From the NCBI GenBank assembly GCA_964474905.1, contig CAYYUP010000010.1, positions 1-64,000 on the forward strand: DNA of 64,000 nt, in the 5' to 3' direction. The stretch is from JADJRG01 sp964474905 (GTDB lineage Bacteria > Myxococcota_A > Polyangia > Nannocystales > Nannocystaceae). The notes under the pieces are model-generated. The model was not told where the DNA came from and ran no database searches. It saw only the letters and a list, made by a program, of their open reading frames with translations. This document shows, in pieces, positions 36,434 through 44,286 of this stretch. The translations under genes and the position numbers were made by a program. Positions within the stretch are counted from its first letter, which is position 1, and each line of letters begins with the position of its first letter.

Positions 36434-37789
36434 GTGCCGGCAACGCGCTCCTTCGAGCGATTGGTCACCCGCTTGGTCTACCGCGATGCCGCGAAGACCT
36501 ACGGAGTGTTGGTCGTCAGCCTGAGCTTCGTCGCGCTCTGGCTCGAGAAGGCGTGGCCGCCTCGGGAGATCCGAAGCACGCTCGTGCACGCAGATCCTTG
36601 GCTAAGAGGAGCACTCCTGGGGGCTGTTCTCGGGGCCTACTTGGTGGCGACCGGTCCGGTGGTGCGGATTTTGATCGCGTCGGAGCGCCTCAATTACCTC
36701 CGCCATCTGCCGGTCTCACGGGCACGATGGCGGCGCCTGCAGGGCATCCATCTGCTCGCCGTCAACGGGCCTGCACTCGCTGTCGTGATGTACGGGTTGG
36801 CTGCGCCCGGCGATCAACTCCTGGGGGATCGTTGGCTCTGCGGGATCGCATGGATCAGCCTGATGTTGACGACTCAGCTCCACGCCGTGATCGTCGCGAC
36901 CGCTTCGCATCGGATCATCGGTCTCGTGGCCGCGCTCGCTGTTGCTTTTTTGCTAGCTGCCGGGTCGGAGTTCGTAGGGGCGCAGCCACTCTGGCGAAGC
37001 GGAGGTCTCGTGCTTGTGCTCGCGTCGTCGGTGTATCTGTGGCGAAAGCTCGGAACCCCGCCTGCAGAGCCCGATGGAAGGGTTTGGCGGTGGCCCTGGC
37101 CCCGTAAGTCGCGGTGTAAAAGTCCTTGGCTCGCACTCTTAAGCCTCGATCTCAGGGCATTGCTGCGACGGGCTCCGCAGCGCCTGCGTCGACGCCTCCT
37201 GCTACAAATCGCCGCGCTGACGATCACCGCAGCGGCGCTCGTTGCCGCGGCGCGAGTGGGCATGCCGGGCGATCCCTGGATCATGCGAGTCATGCTCGGC
37301 CTTGGCTGCCTCGCCGGCGCGAGTTCTGTGCTCGTCGCCCATCGCCTTGTCGATCGAGATCGCTGGTACCTCGACGCGCTGCCCATTGACGAGTGGGCGC
37401 AGCTGGTCGCTCGTCTTATCGTCGGTCTCATCGGCACCGCTCCGACAGTCCTGGGGGTTTTCGTCGTTGTGGTGTTTATCGGCGGAGTGCCGGTCGTCGC
37501 ATCGTCGATCGAAATCGCTGCACTCGCCCTACTCGCGGTCGCTCTGACGATCTGGTCGGGATTCCGGGCGGAGGCGAAGCGCCGTCTCCACGAGCGGGCG
37601 AGTGGCGGACCCGCGTTCGGAATCTTACTCGCCTTGGTATTCCTCCAGCTGACGGACAGTGGCCTCGCGCTGCTCCCCATTGCGGCACTGGTGCTCGTCG
37701 CTGCAAAGCGCCAAGTGGGGCCCGCCAACCAGGCAAGGCGTCGACTCGAGACCTCGCGCCGCGACGATGACCACGCGACTGCGCTATGA
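36434..37789 (+). CDS. ABC transporter permease-like membrane protein (5' end uncertain)
   Basis: A 451-residue polytopic membrane protein (about ten hydrophobic segments, e.g. LVVSLSFVALWL, LGAVLGAYLVATGPVV, GVFVVVVFIGGVPVVASS). Arg-rich cytoplasmic loops include LRALLRRAPQRLRRR. It precedes an ABC ATPase by 16 bp, so it is taken as the membrane partner of an ABC-2-like exporter; no specific family is recognised. The GTG at 36434 is used, but the frame stays open upstream into the N gap (36406), so the true start may be hidden. Confidence 0.75.
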   Translation: MPATRSFERLVTRLVYRDAAKTYGVLVVSLSFVALWLEKAWPPREIRSTLVHADPWLRGALLGAVLGAYLVATGPVVRILIASERLNYLRHLPVSRARWRRLQGIHLLAVNGPALAVVMYGLAAPGDQLLGDRWLCGIAWISLMLTTQLHAVIVATASHRIIGLVAALAVAFLLAAGSEFVGAQPLWRSGGLVLVLASSVYLWRKLGTPPAEPDGRVWRWPWPRKSRCKSPWLALLSLDLRALLRRAPQRLRRRLLLQIAALTITAAALVAAARVGMPGDPWIMRVMLGLGCLAGASSVLVAHRLVDRDRWYLDALPIDEWAQLVARLIVGLIGTAPTVLGVFVVVVFIGGVPVVASSIEIAALALLAVALTIWSGFRAEAKRRLHERASGGPAFGILLALVFLQLTDSGLALLPIAALVLVAAKRQVGPANQARRRLETSRRDDDHATAL

Positions 37790-37805
37790 GATCGGAGCAC
37801 AAACA

Positions 37806-38468
37806 ATGACCGAACAAGAGCCCAAGCAGCAGCTCATCGATGCCCGGGGCCTCTGCCTGCGACGCGGAGGTCGGGTCGTCATCGATAATTGTTCGCTGCG
37901 CCTGGGCGCCGGCATCACCGTGTTGCGCGGCGCCAACGGTAGCGGCAAGTCAACGCTCCTGCGGGCTCTCGCCGGCATCCTTCATCGGGCCTCGGGCTCC
38001 GTCGCGATCGCCGGCCACGATCTCGATCATGAACCCGTCGCCGCCCGTCGAAACCTCGGCTACGTGCCAGAGACGCCGGATCTCTTCCCCTATCTGAGTC
38101 CGCGTGAACTGCTTTGCGTGATCGCGGATCTCCGCGGCGGTAGCGTTGACGAGGCGCTTTCGGTAATGGATGCACTTGGCCTCGAGGGCCGCGAAGATCA
38201 GCGCATCGCGACCCTCTCCCTCGGTCAACGGCGCAAGGTAACGATCGCCGCCGCGGCCTGCGGTGCGCCGCGAGTGATGCTCTTTGATGAACCTTTTAGC
38301 GGTCTCGACAGTGCAGCCTTGGGTATTTTTTGTGAGCTTCTATGTGAGTGGCGAGAGCAGGGTCGAGCGCTACTCATCGCGACCCATGACCGTACACCCC
38401 TAGGCGGCGTCGAAGACGGGATCTTGCTCGTCAAGCAGGGTACTGTGTACGCGGCCTCGCAAGAGTAG
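37806..38468 (+). CDS. ABC transporter ATP-binding protein
   Basis: A 220-residue single ABC ATPase domain: Walker A GANGSGKST, Q-loop region GYVPETPDLFPYLSPREL, signature LSLGQRRKVTIAAA (LSLGQ in place of LSGGQ), Walker B VMLFDEPFSGLD and switch His in LIATHD. The start at 37806 has GGAG nine bases upstream; an earlier ATG at 37767 overlaps the permease. It resembles CcmA/YtrB-type small exporters. Substrate unknown. Confidence 0.9.
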   Translation: MTEQEPKQQLIDARGLCLRRGGRVVIDNCSLRLGAGITVLRGANGSGKSTLLRALAGILHRASGSVAIAGHDLDHEPVAARRNLGYVPETPDLFPYLSPRELLCVIADLRGGSVDEALSVMDALGLEGREDQRIATLSLGQRRKVTIAAAACGAPRVMLFDEPFSGLDSAALGIFCELLCEWREQGRALLIATHDRTPLGGVEDGILLVKQGTVYAASQE

Positions 38469-38528
38469 GCGGCCGTACAATATATGGCCATTAGATATGG
38501 CGATAGTTACACCGCTGATTTGATGACT

Positions 38529-39653
38529 TCAGGTATTGTTAAAAGGGTCGGCGATAGCCGCGAGCTCTGCGGGCCAGGGCGCACGCAGGGTCATGCGATG
38601 GCCGCTTAGCGGATGGTCGAAGCTGAGCGAGATCGCGTGCAGAGCGTGCCTGCGGATACCCAGCATATCGCCGAGCTGGTCGAGCGTGCGCTGGCCGTCG
38701 GCGACGGCGATGAAGTGCTCCTCGTCGAGACCGTAGAGCTTATCGCCGACCAGAGGATGGTCGATGAGGGCGAGGTGAACCCGGATCTGGTGCTGTCGGC
38801 CGGTCTCGGGGGCCGCTTCGATGAGGGTCACGGGTTGCCCGCGAAAGCAGCCCATGGCGATCGGACGGATCTTTGTGCGCGCTGGTTGGCCGCCATCTGC
38901 GAGATCACGGGCGCCCATCTTGACCCGGATCTTGGAGCCTGCAGCGGGCCCGAGAGCAATATCGATGGTTCGCTCTTCGCGGAGAGTGCCGCGGGCGATC
39001 GCCCAGTAGCGCTTGTCGACCGTGCGCTCGAAGAAGCCTCGCTTGAGGATCGACCCGCTGGCGCCGCGACCTCGGCGGCCGAGCAGGAGCACCCCTGAGG
39101 TCTCGCGATCGAGCCTATGCGCGAGCTCCCAGCCGTGACCTGCCCCTAGGCGGGTGCGCAGAAGATAGGTGAGTGTGTGGCGGTGATAGCTGGCGGAGGG
39201 GTGCACCGGCAAGCCCGCTGGTTTGTTGAGCACCAGCAGGTGGTCGTCCTCATAGAGAACGCTGTAGTCCATAGTCACCGCGGGTTCGACCGGCGCCGGT
39301 CGGTCGATGATCAAGCGTTGGCCAGTGCGCATACGCTGCGCCGGTCGTCGCAGGATCTCGCCTGTGGCGGCAGCGCGGACCTTGCCGGCAGCGATGATGC
39401 CCTGGATACGGGTTCGTGAGAGTCGCACGATACGGCTGTGGATAAAGCGGTCCAGGCGGAGGCCCACACTATTGGCATCGACATCGAGGGGGATTTCGAT
39501 GATCTCGCTGATCTCGCTGATCTCGCTGATCTCGCTGATCTCGCTGATCTCGCTGATCTCGCCCTTGGTTCGCTCGCCCGAGTCTTGCTCGCAGGACTTC
39601 TTCGCGTCGGGGCGGTCGCTGTCTCCGGAACTGCTTGTGCGCGGGACAGCCAT
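38529..39653 (-). CDS. RluA/RluD-family pseudouridine synthase with N-terminal EIS repeat
   Basis: A 374-residue rRNA/tRNA pseudouridine synthase. Residues 31-54 are a repetitive (Glu-Ile-Ser)n tract encoded by a 9-bp tandem repeat. An S4 RNA-binding domain follows (about 64-112), then the catalytic domain with HRLDRETSGVLLLGR (Asp182), KRYWAIARG, ETGRQHQIRVHLA and HPLVGDKLYG. Domain order fits RluC/RluD enzymes that modify 23S rRNA; the exact site cannot be read. The first 55 residues are probably disordered, and a start after the repeat is possible. Confidence 0.88.
   Translation of the reverse strand: MAVPRTSSSGDSDRPDAKKSCEQDSGERTKGEISEISEISEISEISEISEIIEIPLDVDANSVGLRLDRFIHSRIVRLSRTRIQGIIAAGKVRAAATGEILRRPAQRMRTGQRLIIDRPAPVEPAVTMDYSVLYEDDHLLVLNKPAGLPVHPSASYHRHTLTYLLRTRLGAGHGWELAHRLDRETSGVLLLGRRGRGASGSILKRGFFERTVDKRYWAIARGTLREERTIDIALGPAAGSKIRVKMGARDLADGGQPARTKIRPIAMGCFRGQPVTLIEAAPETGRQHQIRVHLALIDHPLVGDKLYGLDEEHFIAVADGQRTLDQLGDMLGIRRHALHAISLSFDHPLSGHRMTLRAPWPAELAAIADPFNNT
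39501..39563. repeat. 9-bp tandem repeat (GATCTCGCT)x6 plus GATCTCGCC, in frame
   Basis: Six exact units and one variant. In the pseudouridine synthase (minus strand) it reads Glu-Ile-Ser; on the plus strand it would read Asp-Leu-Ala, as the related repeat at 28010 does in its own gene. Confidence 0.95.
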
Positions 39654-39678
39654 CGGCTCGTGCTATAACCTGCGGGCC

Positions 39679-40248
39679 ATGAGCACCGAAACCCCGCCTG
39701 TCGATCCGGTGGAGGGCAGCCCGCTGCCCGCGATTCTTGCTGGCGTCGCGATCCTTGCTGTCGCGGCCTTCCTGATCTTCGGGTCAGGTAGCAGCGAGCA
39801 AGCGACCGAAGAGGCACCGGGCGCCAAATCGGCCCAGTCTGCGATGTCGAGCGATGCCAAAGCCAGCGCCGGGGGCCCAGTCCGCGGTGGTGTTGGGGCC
39901 CGCGCGACCGACCGGGCCCAGGGGCGCTCGGGTACGCGCGTAAACCCCAAGCTCGGCTCACCGGTCGAGGGCTTGAAGCTCAATCCATCCGGCCCCCCCG
40001 AGCCCCCGAGCTTCGACACCAAAGAAGAAGAACTCGCCTTCTTCGAGAAAAAACTCGAGCGCGAGCGTCAGCTCCTCGACCAGCGGGCTCGTTTCGTCAA
40101 GCGTGTCGAAAAGGCAAAGCGCGAGGCTAGCTCCGCCGAAGAGCGAGGTGTCGCCGAGGGTCGCCACAAGATCGTCTCCGACAACTACGCGCACCAGGAA
40201 ATGGTCGTCAAAGATCTAGAGGCGAAGGTCGCCGGGCTAAAGGGATAG
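39679..40248 (+). CDS. Membrane-anchored coiled-coil protein of unknown function
   Basis: A 189-residue protein: short N terminus, one membrane segment (LPAILAGVAILAVAAFLIF, about 16-34), Ala/Gly/Ser-rich linker, then a charged helical region from about 110 to the end (EEELAFFEKKLERERQLLDQ, FVKRVEKAKREASSAEE) that should form a coiled coil. A TATAAC hexamer ends 10 bases before the ATG at 39679, so the mRNA could be leaderless. Divergent from the pseudouridine synthase by 25 bp. Confidence 0.75.
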   Translation: MSTETPPVDPVEGSPLPAILAGVAILAVAAFLIFGSGSSEQATEEAPGAKSAQSAMSSDAKASAGGPVRGGVGARATDRAQGRSGTRVNPKLGSPVEGLKLNPSGPPEPPSFDTKEEELAFFEKKLERERQLLDQRARFVKRVEKAKREASSAEERGVAEGRHKIVSDNYAHQEMVVKDLEAKVAGLKG

Positions 40249-40262
40249 CAACGTCACACTAG

Positions 40263-40278
40263 GGGCTCGCAGGAGCCC
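40263..40278. terminator. Short hairpin between convergent genes
   Basis: GGGCTC-GCAG-GAGCCC, 15 bases after the coiled-coil gene stop and 19 before the end of the next, minus-strand gene. A T-rich but interrupted stretch follows on the plus strand (GTTGTCTTTGTTGT). Confidence 0.5.
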
Positions 40279-40297
40279 AGGCGGTTGTCTTTGTTGT

Positions 40298-40909
40298 CTA
40301 GTGCAGGATCTCGTCGACCTCGCCAAAGAGCACGATCATTTCGACGGTCCGTCCGTTGTCGACATTGAGTCGGACCTGGGCCGAGTCGCAGCCCTCGGCC
40401 AAACGGATCACGCGGTCCGGCAGTTCGATTTCGAGGAGCCCAGGTGGCTCGCGAGTGAGGCCTAGGCGCGCCTTGCCGCTCGACCAGGTCATCGTCCGCG
40501 GGCGCTGAGAGATGTCGGTCCCCTCGGGCAGCGGCACCGCATGCACGGGCGTGCGGTTGTCGTGGAGATAGGTGATGTACATGTAGCCGGCGATCACAGC
40601 CCCAACCGAGGCGAGCGCCAGAGCGATGACGATGAACCTGCGCACCCGCGCACCCGCCTCGTAGCCGGCAAAGCGACCCCGGTGATGGTCGGTCTCAGGG
40701 AGTTGCTCGAGCAGCTGGTCGGACCCATCGCCGTGACGTTCAAGATCCACATAGCGGCGGGACAGATCGTCATCGGTCTCGGGGGGATCGGCGAGCAACT
40801 GGTCGAGCCCATCGTCAGCGCGCTCGAGCGAGGCCGAGCGGTGAGGCAAGTCAGTCTCGGGAGATTTCGCGAGCAGCTCATCCTCAGGGCTTTGGTCACG
40901 GTCGCTCAC
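40298..40909 (-). CDS. Single-pass membrane protein with three N-terminal repeats
   Basis: A 203-residue protein. The N-terminal 80 residues contain three diverged copies of a unit of about 28 residues with the pattern PETD..hR....LER..DG.DQLL (SPETDLPHRSASLERADDG, PPETDDDLSRRYVDLERHGD, LPETDHHRGR). Then one membrane segment (RFIVIALALASVGAVIAGYM) and an extracytoplasmic domain of about 85 residues with mainly beta pattern. Unknown family. The repeated negatively charged cytoplasmic part could be a docking tail. Confidence 0.75.
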   Translation of the reverse strand: MSDRDQSPEDELLAKSPETDLPHRSASLERADDGLDQLLADPPETDDDLSRRYVDLERHGDGSDQLLEQLPETDHHRGRFAGYEAGARVRRFIVIALALASVGAVIAGYMYITYLHDNRTPVHAVPLPEGTDISQRPRTMTWSSGKARLGLTREPPGLLEIELPDRVIRLAEGCDSAQVRLNVDNGRTVEMIVLFGEVDEILH

Positions 40910-41132
40910 CAGACGATCGAAACACCTTCTGTCCCGATCCGCCAGCCCTCCCCCGCGTCGCGCAAGGATTGTGCTGACAGGCCTATGGCGTTTGTGCTTT
41001 CGAGCGCTGCTAGGGCAACGGCCACCAAAAGCCTGCCACGACGGGACAACGGAGGTTCGATTTCGCTCTCAAAGTAACCGGAACCCCACAGGAGCAGGCC
41101 GAGGCCCCAAAAAAGATCGAGTCAGAACCGGA

Positions 41133-42272
41133 CTAGCTCGATGCTTCTTTCTTGTCCTTATCGCTCGGTGTATCCGCAGCCGGAGGATCAAGGCTAACCC
41201 AGTGCTTTGCCATCGCTCGAAGAGGTTCGCGCAGGCTATAGATCCCCTGTACATCGTCGATACGATGGCGAGTCTCCTTTTTCTTGGCGTCGAACGTGCC
41301 AACAGTTTTCTGGCTACGGTTAAAATGGAGACGGGCAAGCGGTTTTCGGTTGTTGTTGTCGAGTAGGACTGCGCAATACGATTTACTATCGCGATAGGTG
41401 ACGCGTTCGGCCGGGATGAGATCACAGACGATCGCTGTAATGACTCGATAGGCCGCGAGTTCCTCCTCGGTCGTAATGATGCCCGAATCATCCACGATGA
41501 CATCAGGATCGCTCTCGACCTCCGGGCGTGTGTCATTTTTCTGGACCGAAGCGTCCTCGCGAGCAAGCGCGGATCGGAGGCGAGCACCGACCTTGTCACT
41601 GATGAACTGCGAGAGGGTCTGCTTTACGAGGCGCGCGAACTGAGTCTTCGCGGAGGGCACAAATCGCCCCTTGGGATTCGCCTGCTGAAAGAAGAAGCGG
41701 ACGAAATCTTCGTTCGGTTCTTCGAGCTGGCGTTCGAGCGCTGCTCGGATCTCGCGCATGTACTTCAGGTCGCTCGCCGCCTCAAGCATATTGTCGAGAT
41801 CGAAATTTGCCTTTGACAGCTTACTGACCTCAATCACGAGACTTTCGCGAAGATTGAGGAGGTTGAGTTCCAAGAAGGGCTTCTCGTCCATCTTGTTGGG
41901 CTCCTCCAGGTCGGAGAAGAAACGATAGACGACGCCATTCGTAAGAACCCCGATTCTGGCCTTTGTCGTCGTGAAGTACCGGAAGAGCTGACTCGAATGG
42001 GCGAGATTTAGGTCGGCCTGGACCTTCTTCGCCTCGATCAGCATGACGATGTCGTCACCACGCTTAATCGCGTAGTCGACCTTCTCTCCCTTCTTGATCC
42101 CCACATCTGCCGTAAACTCTGGGATCACCTCCGTCGGATCAAAAACATCGTAACCAAGGGCGGCGATAAAGGGCATAACCAACGCATTCTTGGTAGCTTC
42201 CTCGGTCTCGAGGATCGAAGTCATGTTCTCTGCCTTAGCCGCCAGACTCTTCAGCTTTTCTTCGAGATTCAT
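41133..42272 (-). CDS. Orphan nuclease-like protein with HsdR N-terminal (PD-(D/E)XK) domain
   Basis: A 379-residue protein whose first 150 residues match the type I restriction R-subunit N-terminal domain: VMPFIAALGYDVFDP, then GEKVDYAIKRGDDIVMLIEA with Asp66 and Glu80-Ala-Lys82 forming a PD-(D/E)XK site. No helicase domain follows and no hsdM/hsdS genes are nearby. The C-terminal part (about 240-360) is a second domain of unknown role (VTYRDSKSYCAVLLDN, RLHFNRSQKTVGTF). Codon third positions look less GC-rich than in neighbours, consistent with transfer. The ATG at 42272 follows AGAGACA. Confidence 0.85.
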   Translation of the reverse strand: MNLEEKLKSLAAKAENMTSILETEEATKNALVMPFIAALGYDVFDPTEVIPEFTADVGIKKGEKVDYAIKRGDDIVMLIEAKKVQADLNLAHSSQLFRYFTTTKARIGVLTNGVVYRFFSDLEEPNKMDEKPFLELNLLNLRESLVIEVSKLSKANFDLDNMLEAASDLKYMREIRAALERQLEEPNEDFVRFFFQQANPKGRFVPSAKTQFARLVKQTLSQFISDKVGARLRSALAREDASVQKNDTRPEVESDPDVIVDDSGIITTEEELAAYRVITAIVCDLIPAERVTYRDSKSYCAVLLDNNNRKPLARLHFNRSQKTVGTFDAKKKETRHRIDDVQGIYSLREPLRAMAKHWVSLDPPAADTPSDKDKKEASS

Positions 42273-42442
42273 TGTCTCTAGAGTATCTGACCTCTTCTCT
42301 CACGGTGGGCCAGAGATCGCGCAGTGCGGAGGAAACCCGATCGCTTATGGACTTAAGCAGGACAGAAACGCTCAGGTTATGACAGGTGTCCAACATTCAG
42401 GACAGTCGACTTGAGCCCGCGTGGTAGGTGATCTTCGGAGCC

Positions 42443-43213
42443 ATGTCTACACGACGCGAGGTCCTTGAGCGGGTGCTCCACGGGATCGGGTTCATCAACA
42501 ACATCTTGCTGATCCCGCAGTTTACGACGATCATCCTCGATCTGTCTCAAGAGACACATCTTGTCAACACAGGATACGATGTCGAAAACCTCGCCTTCTG
42601 CGGCTTCTTCCTTCTCGAGTGGGTTCTCGGTCTCATCATCGCAGAGCACCGATGGGCGTACCTTCGAAGCCCCGTGAAGTTGCTCGATCTCATCTCCGCG
42701 CTGCCGCTAAGCTACGCTTTCCAGGGCTTGCGGATGGCTCGAGTTGTAAGAATCGTGCGTATCTCCCGGGTCGCGTGGAGGGCTCGTCGCTATCGGGGAC
42801 GAGCAACCCAGCTTATCCGAGCATTGGGGTACACTAGCGCGATCGTCCTCGCCGGAGCTCTGGGGCTCCAGTCGGTAGAACCCGAGACTGTACCGACTCT
42901 GACCGACGCAGCCTGGTGGGCATTCGTGACACTGACGACAGTTGGATATGGTGATATCGCACCGGTGACTTCACTCGGCCGCCTGGTGGCCGCTGGCGTA
43001 ATGTTCGCTGGAGTGGGAGTCTTTGGTTATATAGCGGGGTTTATGACGTCACTCTTCTCAGATCCCGAAGAAGATGAAATTCTGGTAGGTGTCCGGCGCC
43101 TCGAGAAAAAGGTCGATACGTTGAACGCAATCCTGCTCAAAATGAGCCGTTGGGAGAGTCCCACAGCCGTGGGTCCTTCGATCACTCCGAGCATCACCGA
43201 AGAATACCCATGA
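42443..43213 (+). CDS. Voltage-gated-type potassium channel
   Basis: A 256-residue six-segment channel. The S4-like helix RMARVVRIVRISRVAWRARR carries regularly spaced arginines (about 97-116); the selectivity filter is TTVGYGD (residues 165-171) between S5 and S6; a short coiled-coil-like tail (RRLEKKVDTLNAILLKM) may tetramerise the channel. The start at 42443 gives MSTRREVLER; a GTG at 42428 is also in frame. Divergent from the orphan nuclease with about 170 bp between; both have a more relaxed base composition than the rest of the window. Confidence 0.9.
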   Translation: MSTRREVLERVLHGIGFINNILLIPQFTTIILDLSQETHLVNTGYDVENLAFCGFFLLEWVLGLIIAEHRWAYLRSPVKLLDLISALPLSYAFQGLRMARVVRIVRISRVAWRARRYRGRATQLIRALGYTSAIVLAGALGLQSVEPETVPTLTDAAWWAFVTLTTVGYGDIAPVTSLGRLVAAGVMFAGVGVFGYIAGFMTSLFSDPEEDEILVGVRRLEKKVDTLNAILLKMSRWESPTAVGPSITPSITEEYP

Positions 43214-43493
43214 ACCCGTCGAGGTCCCGCAACCCTTCGCGACCGATCCGCCTTCAGCTCTCGGCGAGGTCGAGGTGCCCACGGGCCTACGAGGCGACCG
43301 GTCCCCCGTCAAGGCATTCGCTGAGGATGTTGCTTCGGTTCGCTCTGCGTCGTGCACGGACCAAGGCCACGATGATGGCCGTGAAAAGCGGACCGGCGGG
43401 CAGAGTAGGCTCTGCGATCGTTGCCAACTTCGCATGCTCTTCTCCCCCGCGAAAAGCGAAGATCGAGCATACTCGCGGCGAGTGAAGCCGCCG
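43214..43493. other. Intergenic region, nothing recognised
   Basis: 280 bases between the channel and the folB fusion. The folB frame is open through most of it but the sequence is not FolB-like, and minus-strand frames are unconvincing. No hairpin stands out. Confidence 0.4.
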
Positions 43494-44240
43494 ATGAACG
43501 ATCGCCCTCCAGATATCATCCGCCTGCGCGGGCTCGCCGTGCAGTGCATCATCGGTGTTTACCCCCACGAGCGGCATACGCCACAACCCCTGTCGATCGA
43601 CGTCGAGTTGCGCCTGGACACCCGCCCCCACCGCCAAAGCGGGCTCCGGGGCTCCGTCGACTACGCAAAGGTCTCCGCCGAGCTGCGCTTTCTCCTCGAA
43701 AGCTGCCATTTTCTCCTGCTCGAGACGGCCGCCGAGGCCCTCTGCGCCTATCTGCTGGCGCCACCAACCGAGGACGCGCCGCGGGCCCAGGTAGACTCGG
43801 TCCGACTGACCCTCGAAAAACCCGCAGCGCTCTCAGCCGCGAGGCCAGCGCTGATCATCGAGCGACGTATAGGCGACCATATGTACAGCACCGAACAAAA
43901 AGCCTTCGGTACAGTCGATGTGCTCTTTGAGTCCCGAGATTGCGGGATCTACCGCCTGCGCATCGACCCCGGTGGGGCCATCACCACCCATGTGCACCGC
44001 GTCATGCACGAGCGCGAGATGATGCTCTCTAGCGGCCTCCTACTCCAGGGGCAGACGCAGCCCGCCGGCGCTGTTGTGACCTGGTCCCACGACCAGGCCC
44101 ATGGCTACAAAAACCCGACAAAATGCCAGCGCACGGTGCTCTGTGTCGATCGACCCGCGTTTCAACCCGACGATGAAATCGCCGTCGACCAGCCGATGCT
44201 GCCGATTGAGCCGCAACTCTACTACCCCACCGGCTCGTAA
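43494..44240 (+). CDS. folB: Dihydroneopterin aldolase fused to a cupin-like domain
   Basis: A 248-residue two-domain protein. Residues 1-125 are FolB: IRLRGLAVQCIIGVYPHERH, SVDYAKVSAELRFLLES, LLETAAEALCAYLL (active-site Glu) and VRLTLEKPAAL (Lys). FolB cleaves 7,8-dihydroneopterin in folate synthesis. Residues about 130-248 form a second domain with a cupin-like pattern: IYRLRIDPGGAITTHVHRVMHERE (written here in parts: DPGGAITTHVHR, MHEREMML) and later DQAHGYKNPTKCQRTVLCVD. The histidines could bind metal. The ATG at 43494 is used; a GTG four codons upstream is possible. Confidence 0.85.
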   Translation: MNDRPPDIIRLRGLAVQCIIGVYPHERHTPQPLSIDVELRLDTRPHRQSGLRGSVDYAKVSAELRFLLESCHFLLLETAAEALCAYLLAPPTEDAPRAQVDSVRLTLEKPAALSAARPALIIERRIGDHMYSTEQKAFGTVDVLFESRDCGIYRLRIDPGGAITTHVHRVMHEREMMLSSGLLLQGQTQPAGAVVTWSHDQAHGYKNPTKCQRTVLCVDRPAFQPDDEIAVDQPMLPIEPQLYYPTGS

Positions 44241-44248
44241 TGCGGGGA

Positions 44249-44286
44249 CCAAACTAAACCAAACTAAACCAAACTAAACCAAACTA
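44249..44286. repeat. 10-bp tandem repeat (AAACTAAACC)x3.6
   Basis: Three exact 10-mers plus a partial copy between the converging folB fusion and HAD gene; it touches the last codon of the HAD gene. AT-rich against a GC-rich background. Confidence 0.9.

Noticed and set aside
44249..44286. Possible CRISPR or direct-repeat array
   Set aside because: Units are contiguous 10-mers without spacers. The octamer array at 48527 and heptamer array at 23374 were rejected as CRISPR for the same reason.
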